From NCBI GenBank assembly GCA_014905825.1, contig JACGCN010000047.1, forward strand, positions 290,950-354,949: a stretch of 64,000 nt of DNA, read 5' to 3'. Both the position numbers and the translations under genes were made by a program. Shown piece after piece: positions 23,354 through 34,416 of the stretch (within the stretch, counting starts at the first letter, position 1; each line of letters starts with the position of its first letter). The notes below the pieces were generated by a model. It was not told the DNA's origin. It was given only the letters and a program-made list of their open reading frames with translations, and made no database searches. The DNA comes from Lyophyllum atratum. Taxonomy: Eukaryota > Basidiomycota > Agaricomycetes > Agaricales > Lyophyllaceae.

Positions 23354-24634
23354 ATGCCTTCCTTATCCCAGTTGTTCTCCATGGTCATGTTCGCCGTCGC
23401 AGTTGCTGGTTAGTTGTCAAATGTCCTTTCATCGGAACTCCGATTAACTCTCGTACCCTCTTAGCCGGCAGCAACGGCACCACCAACGGGAAGCCCTCCC
23501 AAAGTGGATCCTACTCACCTGAGGATTCATTTTACGACGACGCTCCTTTCACCGATGACGCTCACATCGCGCGAACGCTAGAACTCGTGAACCACAAACG
23601 ACACGTCTTCGACGGCGCACTGCCTGGACACCCTGTCGCGAACACGATGGTGACTGCTTTAGATGGCAAACTCAGCAACATCGTGATTGCATCGACCCCT
23701 CGAAGCGCGTGGTCTAGACGGGATCCGCCCAGAGACAGGTCGACGCAACACAGGAGATATGCCGCCAAACGAACCACGTCAGGATATACGCAGGTATTTT
23801 CTGGTACCGGGACCGGGCCCAAGGACCGAGACGGTTCCATAGAGGGCACGGCTTACTTGACTTATTCTGTGGTCTCCAACTCGACGTACAACGTTGATGC
23901 TTGCCTGACATCTTGTGATCGCGTTGCGGGTTGTGGTCAGTCCTTTCCTTGGATTGCGGTAGCTTGATGATGCTGATGACTCTCCCTTTGCATCAGTGTT
24001 TGCCAATCTTTATTACGAATCTAACAATGATCTGCTGGACCATGTGTTCAGCGAGAAGTCCAATCTCAAATGCGCGCTATATGCCGATGTCCACACTGCC
24101 GCTGAAAAGACCAATCGGGGAGGCCAGCAATCCATCCGCCCACCTGCAGGACTGACGTACATACAACACAGCAGTGGCTGGGCTGCCAAGACACTGGCTG
24201 ATCCCGATGCGCCTGACGGCTACGAGCTTGTTTTCGGGCCTACCAATGGGGCGAACAATGCTCCCGGCGTAAGTAGTCCAATATCTATCAGCGCGCAACC
24301 CTCAAGATCATCTCCATAGTACATGGGATTTGCCTTCATCGATAAATACGACGTCAATGCCTGTGCTACTTTGTGCAACAACCGTGATCCTGATCCAAAA
24401 GGCGGACATTGCCAATATTTCAACATCTGGCGAGCGCTCGTTAAGGGTGTGCCCACCACGTACACCTGTAGCATGGTGAGCATCTACACCTATAGCCCCG
24501 TCGGCACTCCTGATTTGGTACATCAGTATTACATCCCCGCTGATTCTTCCACTGCCGTCAATTATGGACAAGGCGATCTCAAAGTCACCTACTCCCGCGG
24601 TTACCGCAAGAAGAACTCCTGCATCGGCTTCTAA
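23354..24634 (+). CDS. Secreted cysteine-containing protein, fruit-body-specific (fbfA-like) family
   Basis: The start MPSLSQLFSMVMFAVAVA is a clear signal peptide, so the protein is likely secreted. After an intron near 23410-23465 the mature part has an acidic Ser/Asp-rich segment and a region TMVTALDGKLSNIVIAST. Two Cys modules reminiscent of PAN/Apple folds follow: VDACLTSCDRVAGC then FANLYYESNND, and YDVNACATLCNNRD...HCQYFNIW. The C-terminus is YSRGYRKKNSCIGF with TAA at 24632-24634. I recognise this layout from Agaricomycete secreted proteins often labelled fruit-body-specific; the biochemical role is unknown. There are about three introns and all joins stay in frame. Adhesion or cell-wall association would fit PAN-like modules but is inference. 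Confidence 0.7.
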
Positions 24635-25817
24635 TGGCCAGGCGCACCCTCCATGTTGTCAACTAACTGGACATCACGGCTGCCGACATTATTCTACCTT
24701 ACATGTCCGACCTGGCACGAGCTTTTGGCAAGTGTACAGTTCTAGTCAATTCTTTTCACCAAAGACGACTACTTGGATTTATTTTGACGCCCATATACCA
24801 CCAGATATCTGCCTCGCCTAGGCACTACATTCTTGGCTAAACGCTTATTACGACTATTGGACTTTCTTGGGACTCTGGGACTTCAACTCTTTTGGACGAT
24901 CTTTCATCTTGCCCACTCGTAAGATACACTTGACTCTACATTCTCTTGCATACATTTGGACTTTCATCTACTTTACCTCATAATCAATCTGACATCGTGA
25001 TTCAGTTGTTATGGACACAATATACCTCGACTTCTCCCTCCAATTTGACTCAGCTGCAAGGATAAGAAGAACTTTCGAAGCCTACAGCCCTTGAATACGT
25101 ATGTACGCATCCATGTCTTGATATCAACTGTTGTTTTGGCTATTCCAGCGTCCATTAGTCTAAGCCATCCATGCGCGGGGGACAGAATTACATACGTCTT
25201 TCGTTCGGGGATCGGACACCAATACCATACAATTCTACGCAGCCCAGATGCATAGCTGACTACTGCTAGGCGACTCTGATTTCTCGGCACAACCAATTGC
25301 TCAATTGTTGCCACGGAGTCGATCCAAAAATTCTACGGAAGTATTTCAATTTGTGGTCATATGTAAAATAAGTGATCAGTGGCTGTGCAATGTGATCGGG
25401 GAAAAGTTTTCCACGGGTCGAAAGCGATACAGTCGCGCACAGTCAGCATTGCTGATTCACTTGGCGCCTGCGCTTTATTCTGATTCATCATCCTGTATTA
25501 CACACTATATTGTAAGTTTTAACATCAGACATCGCTCGTCATCCTGGCAGGAAAAGGGTATACTTGTGTGACATCCGCACCCAGACGGCGACGGCAAGCG
25601 CATGGATATTGAAAGGTGGCGATAGGGCAAGGTAAAGGTGCAAGCAGAACAAGTGATAAACACGACGCGACAAGAGAGATATAGAATACAGGATACACCT
25701 TGAACTTGAATGCTCTGCACCTGTACTGATCATGGTTATAAGCCTGAGGGATAGATGGATGGGTACAAATCCGGGGTGAGAGCAGCGAGAAGGAAATATG
25801 GTATGATAGTTTGTAGG
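24635..25817. other. Intergenic, 3' UTRs of convergent genes
   Basis: This 1.2 kb lies between a + gene and a - gene that face each other. No open frame here carries recognisable motifs. It is expected to hold both 3' ends. Confidence 0.5.
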
Positions 25818-26825
25818 TCAAGCACAAATGTCCGTCTCCATAACAGGCGCTGCGAAGGGGGAGGGTGCGGCGTAGACGCCACCTGGTGAAATTCCAGCTG
25901 CGGCCAACTTCTTGAAGATCTATACAAGGTAGACACAAGACCATCAGGATTTCATGACAGCAAATGGACGAATCTCGGGAACAAGTTGGGACAGGTTCTT
26001 AAAGTAGCACTCACTTGAACAAACACGTCCGACGACTGTCCACCACTGATCGCCCATTTCCCATCGATGATAGTCATTGGAACACCAGTTATGCCGATGT
26101 TTCTAGCCTTGTCGCACATGGCATCGACTTCTTTCTCCAGCTCGTCTGACTGAAGGAATTCAATCGCCTTACGGGTTCCAACGCATCAGACTAAACGGCG
26201 GGACAAGGGTCGAGTAGGGAAAACGTACCTTTTCCTTCGACATCATTCTAGCGCCCTCTGCGACTTCAGCCAAGACGTTAAAATCCGCTATATCCTTGTT
26301 ATCTTCTAGATTGGCCTTGAAGATACCGCAGAGAACTGGTAGCTGTAACTTATGGCCCCCGATCTGACCAGCCTTGATTGCCAAACGATGAGCGCGAGTA
26401 GACTGGCTCATAACGCCGCGGAAGGACCTGCAATAGGGGGTTAAATCCACGTGCAACATCGCTATAAACCAAAGATAGGACTTACAGTGGTATGCCTTTC
26501 TCCTTTGCCCATTTGGAGATGGCATTCTCGAAATTGGTGAATTTATCCTTGCCGTACCGATTCTCATAGAACGTCGACTTGTTGACTTTCGCTTTGTCCT
26601 CGGGCAAGCAAGCGTTACTAATCAGCCGAAATGGCATGTGCTCGAGTTCGAATGCAAGTGGCAGGTGCAAGGTGTCCTTGCAATAAGAGATGGCGCTCAG
26701 CAGCTCGTGCTGACCGATGCAGCAGTTTGGGCAGACCTGTACACTGTGAGTGAGGAGATATCGGACTTGAAGTCGTGGCGCACGAAGTCATTGACAATGG
26801 TCAATTTGACCACTCGATCGGTCAT
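25818..26825 (-). CDS. DsbA/FrnE-like thioredoxin-fold oxidoreductase
   Basis: This is a member of the DSBA/2-hydroxychromene-2-carboxylate isomerase (FrnE-like) thioredoxin-fold family. ATG at 26825 gives MTDRVVKLTIVNDF, and an intron joins it to VCPNCCIGQHELLSA, placing a CxxC (CPNC) at the N-terminal end of the first helix, where the redox site of FrnE-type proteins lies. Downstream are NRYGKDKFTNFENAISKWAKEKGIPL, then the alpha-helical insert MSQSTRAHRLAIKAG. The C-terminal thioredoxin half reads NIGITGVPMTIIDGKWAISGGQ, with the cis-Pro loop VPM. The end is ETDICA with TGA at 25818-25820. The protein is about 240-250 residues, the usual family size. No signal peptide was seen, so it is likely cytosolic. 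Substrate is unknown. Confidence 0.82.
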
Positions 26826-28702
26826 AATAGACTAATTATAATCCCCTAATGCGGTCGTGTAGTAGATGATACTACAGAGGCGACGAAGATGTTCGGTTTG
26901 GAGCGGTGGGGATGAGCGGGTGCAGATAGAAATACAGGATGGAGAGGAAGGAGGGTCAGGTCGGAGGATTAGTATAAGGGGGGAGAATGATAATCATAGA
27001 AACGGAGGCTGACTGAGCTGACTGCAGCCGCATTGGCTCGGAGCTCCTTACAACTTTCCACTCGGTCAGTCATTCAACCGTGTGACGTTTGTGACAATTT
27101 TGCCCGAACCCCGCTCACCCCGGCAGCCGCCTCCCGTTATCACAAAAATTACCAGCTCCCTGAAGTTTTTTTTTTCTTCTGCAGAGCACCATCTAGTCCT
27201 CATAACCAATGCCTCATTCATCGACGCTAGCCAGAATGTGGAGCCCCAGCTCGCCCGCCCTTTGTCCATCGGGCGGTGACAAGGATTGACATTCGGCCAT
27301 CGGTTTGATCTGCTGTTCACATGGACTTGAAAAGTCTGTTTTCATTCGCCTCATGGAGGAGCATAATCAGTCGACGTGGCATAGAAGATGAATCGACGAT
27401 CTCATGAACTGTCATGCATATACCCTCTGGGCTCTGCGATACCGTACTCGGTGTTCTATTGTTCACGGAATAGAGGCATAGTCTTAATACAGCACAGCGG
27501 CTGATATCGCCATGCAGGATATGGACTATGCAATCACGCCACGAAACTCGAGATTAGCAAATATATTTCATCTCTGTCCGGAGTAGATCGGTTGGAGGTC
27601 TGACAGCCTCATGGAAATCTGGCGCACATGAATATAAGATGCCGTGCTATGGTGTGCATGTACACATATGTAAGCCTTCATGACATCTTTAGGCAGGGTC
27701 TGTTCAACCATCGCTTCATTAATTGGTCATGACGCAGTTTGATAGGCCACAGGAATGAGTAAGGACGATGAGAGTGACCCCGCGGATCCGTCCCAGAACT
27801 CGGCGATCTGGATTCATCGAGAGGCCAGTTCCTATCACGGAGGTTTCCATAGTTGGTGGAGGCCTCGAGAGGTGGTTGGATGCCCTCGTTTCATGTGGCG
27901 TTGATGGGCATAACATGTTCGCCCGAGCGGTGGGCGGTGAGGTGCAATACAACAGGCGGATTATAGCCGGCAATATGACTTCCACCGACACCCAACATGA
28001 AACACTGGAATGAGCGCTGACTTCTCATACTTGAGAAATGTTCATTGAAGCTAGAAAGTATCCCAGGCGCTGCACGTTGAGCTGGAATAAATTTGAAATC
28101 GGTCTGATTCTGTCGTGAAGACAAGTAAGACAAGGCGTACCGGGGACATTGATCGATGCCCCCGCTAACGTGCGGCGAGTTCATTTTGTGCGTGGCATAT
28201 GGGTTGAGGGACCAGCGCAGGCAAAGTTCCAGGATCTCTCTAACCATTGTCGACACGTCTCACATACCCGAACAAGAGATTGAAAGTATGGGATCATGAA
28301 CAGGACCTCCAGTCCTAGGGACTAGGCTCTCTTCGAGACTTGTGACCCGAACGAAGCCCATTCATGACGATGCGCTTACTGAAAGCGCAGCGGCGATGAG
28401 TCACCGCCTGAGTAATCGCCGTAGGATTGGTGAGTTACCGAGTTACCAAGATGTTTGACGAGCCCGCGGGAAACCTTGGGATTGGTGGGCTTATTCCGGG
28501 CGGTCCTCCGATAACGGCACCATGAAGACGTGTATTTCTAGATATGTAAATGCGATTTCGTATCTGGTAGAGTGGCCGAAGAATATGTGGGATGTAGAGC
28601 ACTACTTGTGCAAGAAAAGAACCGCATGGGGACTTTCGACAGGTCGGTGAACAGGTGGACCGGGGTGGGTGATCGTTATCCTTTGGAGGACGATAGACCA
28701 GT
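26826..28702. other. Intergenic, no supported gene
   Basis: This 1.9 kb lies between two minus-strand genes. Minus-strand frames at 27719-27991 and 27891-28256 are open but have no recognisable domain or start context and overlap in conflicting frames, so they are not called. A T-homopolymer sits near 27168-27177. Confidence 0.45.
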
Positions 28703-30145
28703 TTAATAGTCCCAGCCGTCATCAGGATCTTCGTATCCCAAATCAGCGGGCCACTGCACCTGATAGTCGCAGTCCTCCACGAGCACTTGTTCACCAAGAA
28801 CTTGCAGAAGATCCTTCGTCCTCAACACCGAACGACTCCGCTTGTCCAAATGCACACTAGAAAGCGGTGTATTATTGTTCGCGCGATGGAGCACCAGAAA
28901 GCAAAACGATATGACGTCCGCTGGTGGCAGCCGCTTCATGAAGATTGATTTGAGTTGTGGCCACAGGGGACCGCTCCCAGCGATCACATGCAACATAGAG
29001 ATTATCTCTGGGGTTGATTCATCGATGCTGAGGACCGAAACGCACGGGAACGCCTTGAAGACGTTCTGGAGTTCGCCTTCAGAGAAGATGCATGAGTCGA
29101 GCGTGAGGTGTTGTAGAGTTGGGATGACAGCCGAGTCGAAGGTGTCCACCCCATGAAGCGACAGTGACTCGAGATTAGGGAGGGCAAGGAGAGATAACAA
29201 GCGGTGGGATGGCGTAGAGTTTCCGCGGATGCGGAGGGACAGCAACGTGGGGAGTGCAATCGGTTCAGATATGTCGAGAGGGCTTCGGGGAAGGTGGATG
29301 CTTAGTCCAGTCAACGATAGATTGACTACATTGGGTAACGCGTCGATCAAGGCGCGAAATTGGGCAAGACTCATGAGGTTCTTGGGCCAAGCATCGACGT
29401 GAAACGTCGTGACGGCATTGAGTGGAGGAACGAGATTCCCCACCACCTTCCCGGCGACGCGGACAAACTTCAACATTGGAGAACCTCGTGTAATGATAGG
29501 AGGGCAAGTATCGGGGTACTCCGTCCGCGGTGAGTTCACAGCCGTATCGTCTTCCGGATTCCCTATTCGTAAGGATAGATGGATTAGAGAAGGAGCTGCG
29601 ACTGAACAAAACGGCGCGTATAGGTCGTCAGCGGAACCACGTGTCACGGAGATGGAGACGCGATACCAGCGTTCGGCGTGAGGAGTGAGATGATAAAGAA
29701 GCACTGGAATGTTGCTCTGCACATCAATGTGCAATGACAGGTCAAGGAAGCAATGGCCCGACCGCGTCAGATGGGCTAACAAGCGCTGCAAGGCGCGGGT
29801 CCGCGTCCGATGTGTGATAGTGAGGTCGATGGTGTTCCAAAGCAGTGGCGTCCCCAGCATCACTCCTCGCCAACGGGTCGAAACATGAGATCCAGCCACC
29901 GCAAAGGCTATGCGCGCCGCCCCGATTTTTACGCGTGTCTTTTGACATAGCTGGAAAATATCCGCTAAGATCTCGTCAGGGAGCTTAGAGACAGGTGCCG
30001 TGAGGTTCACGAGCTTTGCGTGCCTCGCGTGTGCATCTCCGAGTTCCTTCTCCACCTGATGGACCTCTTGGACAAGCTCGGACTTCCTTCTTTCCAAGGT
30101 TTCGATGTGTTTCGCGGTCTCCTCAAGGAGGGTATGATTGGACAT
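28703..30145 (-). CDS. F-box protein with N-terminal coiled coil and leucine-rich C-terminal region
   Basis: A single-exon gene of 480 residues. Residues 5-42 form a coiled coil (LEETAKHIETLERRKSELVQ). An F-box follows at about residues 50-105 (APVSKLPDEILADIFQLC, then VSTRWRGVMLGTPLLWNTI). The rest shows irregular leucine-rich segments such as LPNVVNLSLTGLSI and LPNLESLSLHGVDTF. This is the standard layout of the very large F-box families of Agaricomycetes. F-box proteins recruit substrates to SCF ubiquitin ligases through Skp1; the substrate here is unknown. ATG at 30145 (MSNHTLLEE) opens the frame, and the stop lies at 28703-28705. Lack of introns contrasts with neighbouring genes but is common in this family. 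Confidence 0.88.
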   Translation of the reverse strand: MSNHTLLEETAKHIETLERRKSELVQEVHQVEKELGDAHARHAKLVNLTAPVSKLPDEILADIFQLCQKTRVKIGAARIAFAVAGSHVSTRWRGVMLGTPLLWNTIDLTITHRTRTRALQRLLAHLTRSGHCFLDLSLHIDVQSNIPVLLYHLTPHAERWYRVSISVTRGSADDLYAPFCSVAAPSLIHLSLRIGNPEDDTAVNSPRTEYPDTCPPIITRGSPMLKFVRVAGKVVGNLVPPLNAVTTFHVDAWPKNLMSLAQFRALIDALPNVVNLSLTGLSIHLPRSPLDISEPIALPTLLSLRIRGNSTPSHRLLSLLALPNLESLSLHGVDTFDSAVIPTLQHLTLDSCIFSEGELQNVFKAFPCVSVLSIDESTPEIISMLHVIAGSGPLWPQLKSIFMKRLPPADVISFCFLVLHRANNNTPLSSVHLDKRSRSVLRTKDLLQVLGEQVLVEDCDYQVQWPADLGYEDPDDGWDY

Positions 30146-30828
30146 CTCGATGGTGAATCTATAGGTGTTCCTTATGGAAAAGGATTAGGAATGTCAAGGT
30201 ATTGCGGCCATCTTAGCTTGAACCAGAGAGAAGATGGTGGTCGAAACCAAACTCTTGAGAAAGGCAACTTCTTATTTGACCTGGATGCCATCACCAAACT
30301 CAGGGTCGTTTCCACCCTTAAAAATAGACCATTACGGGGTTAGTCTGGGTTAGTGAACGGTTACTATTTTGGTGAACGACCAATGTCAACCAATAATCCC
30401 TCCGAATCTATCATTCAAGGCATTTCTCATCACTGTCTCCTATGTCATGTAGCAGGTCGGACTATATTGACAATCATACTTCCATTCTTGTTGTTGAGTA
30501 ATTCATAGGGCTGCCACGAAACGAAAGCCGAAACGCTGCCTTCCCGAGGACTTCAAATCCGGAGTACTAGTCTCAAGGGCAGAGAAGTAAAAAGCACGTA
30601 AATTTCAGTACGGCGTATAAGTGAGGATGGAACAGACATGTTGGAAATGCGATGGATAGGTAGAGCGATCTGCGAAGTCTCGGTAATCGAACAGCAATTA
30701 AAATAGTGTCTGTAAAATCAATAACGTGGACAGTGGGTCGTACCGTAGCTCAATAAAAGATTATGGGCAAGAACCTGCTTCCAAGCACGTCAGGAAACAA
30801 CAAAACAGAACGATAAGTTTCAGGAATA
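30146..30828. other. Intergenic, promoter of the F-box gene and 3' end of the SDR gene
   Basis: These 683 bp show no open frame with recognisable features. They are expected to hold the F-box promoter and the 3' UTR of the next minus-strand gene. Confidence 0.5.
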
Positions 30829-32190
30829 CTATCTCCTTATCTCCCCCTTGATACTCGCCACTAAATCCTGATAACCTTTCTTCGGTTGCCATCCTAATGC
30901 TCTGGACCTCTCCGCCCTGCATCGCGCGTTCGTGCCCAACATGGTTCCATTGGGGAAGTACAACTTCATCTCCTCGTCACTGAAGCTCCGCGGATTCGGG
31001 CTCTTCACCATCCCCTCGTCGTAGAGCGTTTGCGCGATGGCTTTCGCGAGGTCGTACATTACATATTCCCCGTTTTCACCGAAATAGTACCCGTGCCGGC
31101 CGTGTGCGAGGTCTTTGCGAGAAAGTACGTAGTCGAAGATGAGGATGTAGAGGTCGGTGACTGGTTGGGCGCAGGAGGTATGTCAGGCATGCTTTGCAAT
31201 AGTGAACCTAATCGGCGGACGAACCTTCCTTTATGTGGACATGTGGCCAGATGTTCTTCCCGAGTCCTACGTAGCCTACTTCTCCTCGTTGAAGACCGAC
31301 CTTGACCATTGTTGGGACTTGCTGCGAATAGCGATTTTGCAAACCGAGGTCGACAAGTGGTCCGACGGCTCGACCATAAATGGTACTAGGTAGGATGATG
31401 TATGTGTTGACGTAACCTGTTCATGTATCGAGTAAGCGCTTAAATAATGGCGGAGCCGTATGAAGGACATGCGGTACCTTGGGTATCAGCCTCAACTATT
31501 GTTATGTCCACCTCGCGGTGCGGTTGTGTTGGGGGAAGCGATTCCAACTTTACGACATCGAGATCGGAGTATATGTCTGTGGTCGAGTACATTCCACCCG
31601 CGTCGTCGACAAGTACACCTTGGGTGAAATGATGTAAATCCTGCACGGCGTCTCAGGGTGTCGGATCTCACCAGTTCCTGACTGCGACAAGAATGAAACC
31701 TGGTCAGGATGTGGGTGAGACTGGATTAGATCGCCAGAACTGACAGTGTGAATCAAGAACGACCGTGTCCCTGTTGTGTCAAACCGATCCTTCAGCCCTG
31801 CTAATATTGCTTTGGCAGCATCGAGGTCATCTGCGTCAGCCTATGCCACGGTCAAATCACAACTAGGCCTTGGACATCACATTGAAGCGATGCTCACGCA
31901 AGCAAACACGATATCAGCATCAGACGCCAGCCGCTGCAGTAGAGCGCGATCCAAGTTTGATCCTACAACGGCTTTCACGCCCAAGGTCCGGAATTGCTTC
32001 GCCTTTGCGGCATCGCGCACGAGTATCGTTATGCCGAATGTGTCTGATAAGGGATGGGACAGCAGACGGGTCAATACGCTGCCACCGATGTAGCCTGTCA
32101 AGATAAGGCCATGAGTACGGATATATCGCAGAAAGGGAAGGGGGAGTGCGCACCAGTGGACCCAGTGAGGAAAATGTGGGTCATGCGCAT
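30829..32190 (-). CDS. NAD(P)-binding Rossmann-fold protein (atypical/extended SDR)
   Basis: ATG at 32190 begins MRMTHIFLTGSTG, and after a short intron continues YIGGSVLTRLLSHP. Together these form the TGxTGxIGG dinucleotide-binding motif of extended/atypical SDRs. Next come ITILVRDAAKAKQFRTLGVKA, DADIVFAC, and FLIHTVSSGDL, where the Ser-rich strand of SDRs is expected. The later part (31030-31420) splices into ILPSTIYGRAVGPLVDLGLQ and WPHVHIEEV-like segments, then GENGEYVMYDLAKAIAQTL. The C-terminus is GYQDLVASIKGEIRR with TAG at 30829-30831. The protein is about 330-350 residues. The reaction is unknown; relatives are annotated as NAD-dependent epimerase/dehydratase or NmrA-like. Confidence 0.75.
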
Positions 32191-33042
32191 GATAGGTAGT
32201 GGAGGAAGGGGAGTTCGAAAGGATGTCTTGGAATGAATGGGTGGTTCAGTAGATACACGCTAAATATAGCACTTGCATTCCCAATGCCACTCCACGCGGG
32301 GAGTGGGTAGGACGTGACGGATCCGAACGTTGCCGCCTCAGGCAGATGCTCAGCGCTCAGCGCGCACGCCAAATGTCACAAATCTGTTTTTTTCGATTTC
32401 GACGATGAGCAGTGTCAAACTGCCCATCTCTGGAGTATGTAACATGTGGACTTTTGCGATATCGATATTTACTCATCCAATAATGGAGTCTGCAGTCCTG
32501 GGAACGGGAGTGATGCTAAGGTGAGCAACGCAGCAAGAAGAGCGCGACGAGTCCACATACCTTGCATAAAGAGTTTGCTTGCTCCCCGCGCTCGTTATGC
32601 ATACCTCTGGTCAAAGGGTATTAGTCTGTAGAAATGACCTTTTTGACTGAAGGCGGCCGGCAACCCCTGAAGGTAATCATCCGTTGTTGGAGTTGCTGTC
32701 ATGAAACGTGATTTGACGGTTACAGACATATTGATCAGTCACACACTGCTCCCACTCACTCCACCACCGCCCAGCTCGACGGCTACGACCGCTCGCCAGC
32801 ACTTCCTGTCCTCCTCCTCCCTCGCATTCTCTTCTCTCCTTTCTGAATGTCGAATTGAGGATTGTCTTTTTCATCACCCGTGCGTCCCCGGATTATCTGT
32901 TTTATGTTGCCTGAAACGCTCATCCTCATCATTCTCCTGGGCCTTAGAATTTGATCTACCGTTCTCACCTTCAGGACGAGGCAGTACACTCTTTAATCCA
33001 CCTCCACTCTTTCACTCCAGATCTTTCGTTCCGTTTTGCTCA
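32191..33042. promoter_or_regulatory. Divergent promoter region and 5' leader
   Basis: This 0.85 kb lies between the SDR gene (-) and the membrane protein (+). The frame of the downstream gene is open back to 32701, but residues encoded by 32701-33042 are low-complexity and pyrimidine-rich with no domain, so they are read as 5' UTR. Confidence 0.5.
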
Positions 33043-34416
33043 ATGATTGCCCACGCCCCCCACCACTTCGCTAAGCGACAAATTGCAATTGCCAGTGGCG
33101 AAGGCATCGACAATACTGCAATCACCGTCGACGCTACCGCCACACAGACCAGCCTTGTCTTTGACACTGCTGCACCCTCCGCGGGCACCCAGTCGGCCCC
33201 CAATCTGGGGATTACAACCACACCGGTCTTCACAACAACTGCACCACCTCAAGCACCACCCACATCCAGCCCTACCCCGTCGCAGGCCGCTACATCCAGT
33301 AACCCTATTCCCATGAGCACCGTCGTCGGTGCTTGTGTCGGTGCACTCATTGGCGCCATCGCATTGATCATCCTCGGTCTATGGTTCTACAGGCGCTATT
33401 CAAGGTCACTTAAACAACATGCTCGATCACGGAGAGCCCTTGGAACGGCCCGCAACCTTAGCGGAGAGCAGGGCCGCCGGCGTTCCCACCTTGAACCATG
33501 GAATCAGCTGGAAGATGGTGATGATAAATGGGAAGGAATGTACCAGGCGAAGGAAATAGACAACGTTGCGCCCATGGAGAAGCTCACAATGTTCAAGAAG
33601 AGCCCAAGCGTCCGGACAGCATACACCCACAAATCAGATGAGCCAGTCACATTCGATGCCCATCCTTTCGCGCAATATCACCCCGACCTTGCCCAGGAAC
33701 TCGCTTCCAACAACAAGGCTCCGGAACTGCCAATCGCTCGGCAGTTCCTCGGCCGTGTTGACACCGGGCCTGCCATCTCTTGGGATGGTGATACTATCGG
33801 TGGCGATTCGTACCTCAGCCTCCGGTCTGGCCGCCTCGACAGTGGTTCCATGTCGCCCACGATGGCCATGGCCATCCCGACACCTCCTGCGACCTCGTCG
33901 CCACTGCACCGTTGGGAATCCGCTGAAGTTGTTCACTATGCAGATCATGATCGGGACGCCGAGGACCCCTTCGGAACAGAGAGTGAACGGAGAAGGAGTA
34001 CCAACAATCCCTTCTTCAACGCACAGGTTACTTCTCCATCCAAACCTCGTTCACGGTCCAACTCTACGGCAACGGCCACCCCAGCCATTAAGGTTGATAA
34101 AGGCAAAGGACGTGTTCTCGACGAAGACCCCTTCGACGACGACAAGATGCCCTCGTTTCCTCGTCCCTTTGCGACAAACCACACAGTGAACACATCGTTA
34201 TCTTCGGTATCAAGTAATGATCGTGCGATGCAGTCGCTGATCGCCGCTCTGGAAGTATCGGAGGAAGAAGTCCAGGCACGCCTCCGAGTTGCATCCATGC
34301 AGCCATCTTTCATATCCGCCACATCTGTTTACACCAGTGGGGGCGAGGAGGAGGACGTTACCGGATCCTTCCCCCTTCCGCCTTCGACGGATGGAGGCCA
34401 TCGCGAGCTGCGTTAA
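33043..34416 (+). CDS. Single-pass membrane protein with Ser/Thr/Pro-rich ectodomain
   Basis: The preferred start is ATG 33043 (MIAHAPHHFAKRQ), giving 457 residues in one exon; the frame stays open upstream to 32701, which would add 114 implausible residues. A Ser/Thr/Pro/Ala-rich stretch of about 85 residues, probably O-glycosylated, precedes one transmembrane helix (VVGACVGALIGAIALIILGL) followed by basic WFYRRYSRSLKQ, which suggests an N-out, C-in topology. The cytosolic part is long, Ser-rich and probably phosphorylated (repeated DPF/NPFF motifs such as EDPFGTE and NNPFFNAQ). The layout resembles fungal cell-surface sensor or Skg6/Axl2-type proteins. No enzyme domain was seen. Function unknown. 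Confidence 0.75.
   Translation: MIAHAPHHFAKRQIAIASGEGIDNTAITVDATATQTSLVFDTAAPSAGTQSAPNLGITTTPVFTTTAPPQAPPTSSPTPSQAATSSNPIPMSTVVGACVGALIGAIALIILGLWFYRRYSRSLKQHARSRRALGTARNLSGEQGRRRSHLEPWNQLEDGDDKWEGMYQAKEIDNVAPMEKLTMFKKSPSVRTAYTHKSDEPVTFDAHPFAQYHPDLAQELASNNKAPELPIARQFLGRVDTGPAISWDGDTIGGDSYLSLRSGRLDSGSMSPTMAMAIPTPPATSSPLHRWESAEVVHYADHDRDAEDPFGTESERRRSTNNPFFNAQVTSPSKPRSRSNSTATATPAIKVDKGKGRVLDEDPFDDDKMPSFPRPFATNHTVNTSLSSVSSNDRAMQSLIAALEVSEEEVQARLRVASMQPSFISATSVYTSGGEEEDVTGSFPLPPSTDGGHRELR

Noticed and set aside
27719..28256. Two overlapping minus-strand frames upstream of the DsbA-like gene.
   Set aside because: Different frames with no consistent splice join, no recognised domain and no credible start.
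32701..33042. N-terminal extension of the single-pass membrane protein.
   Set aside because: Low-complexity Ser/Pro/Leu translation of a pyrimidine-rich leader with no domain; start at 33043 preferred.
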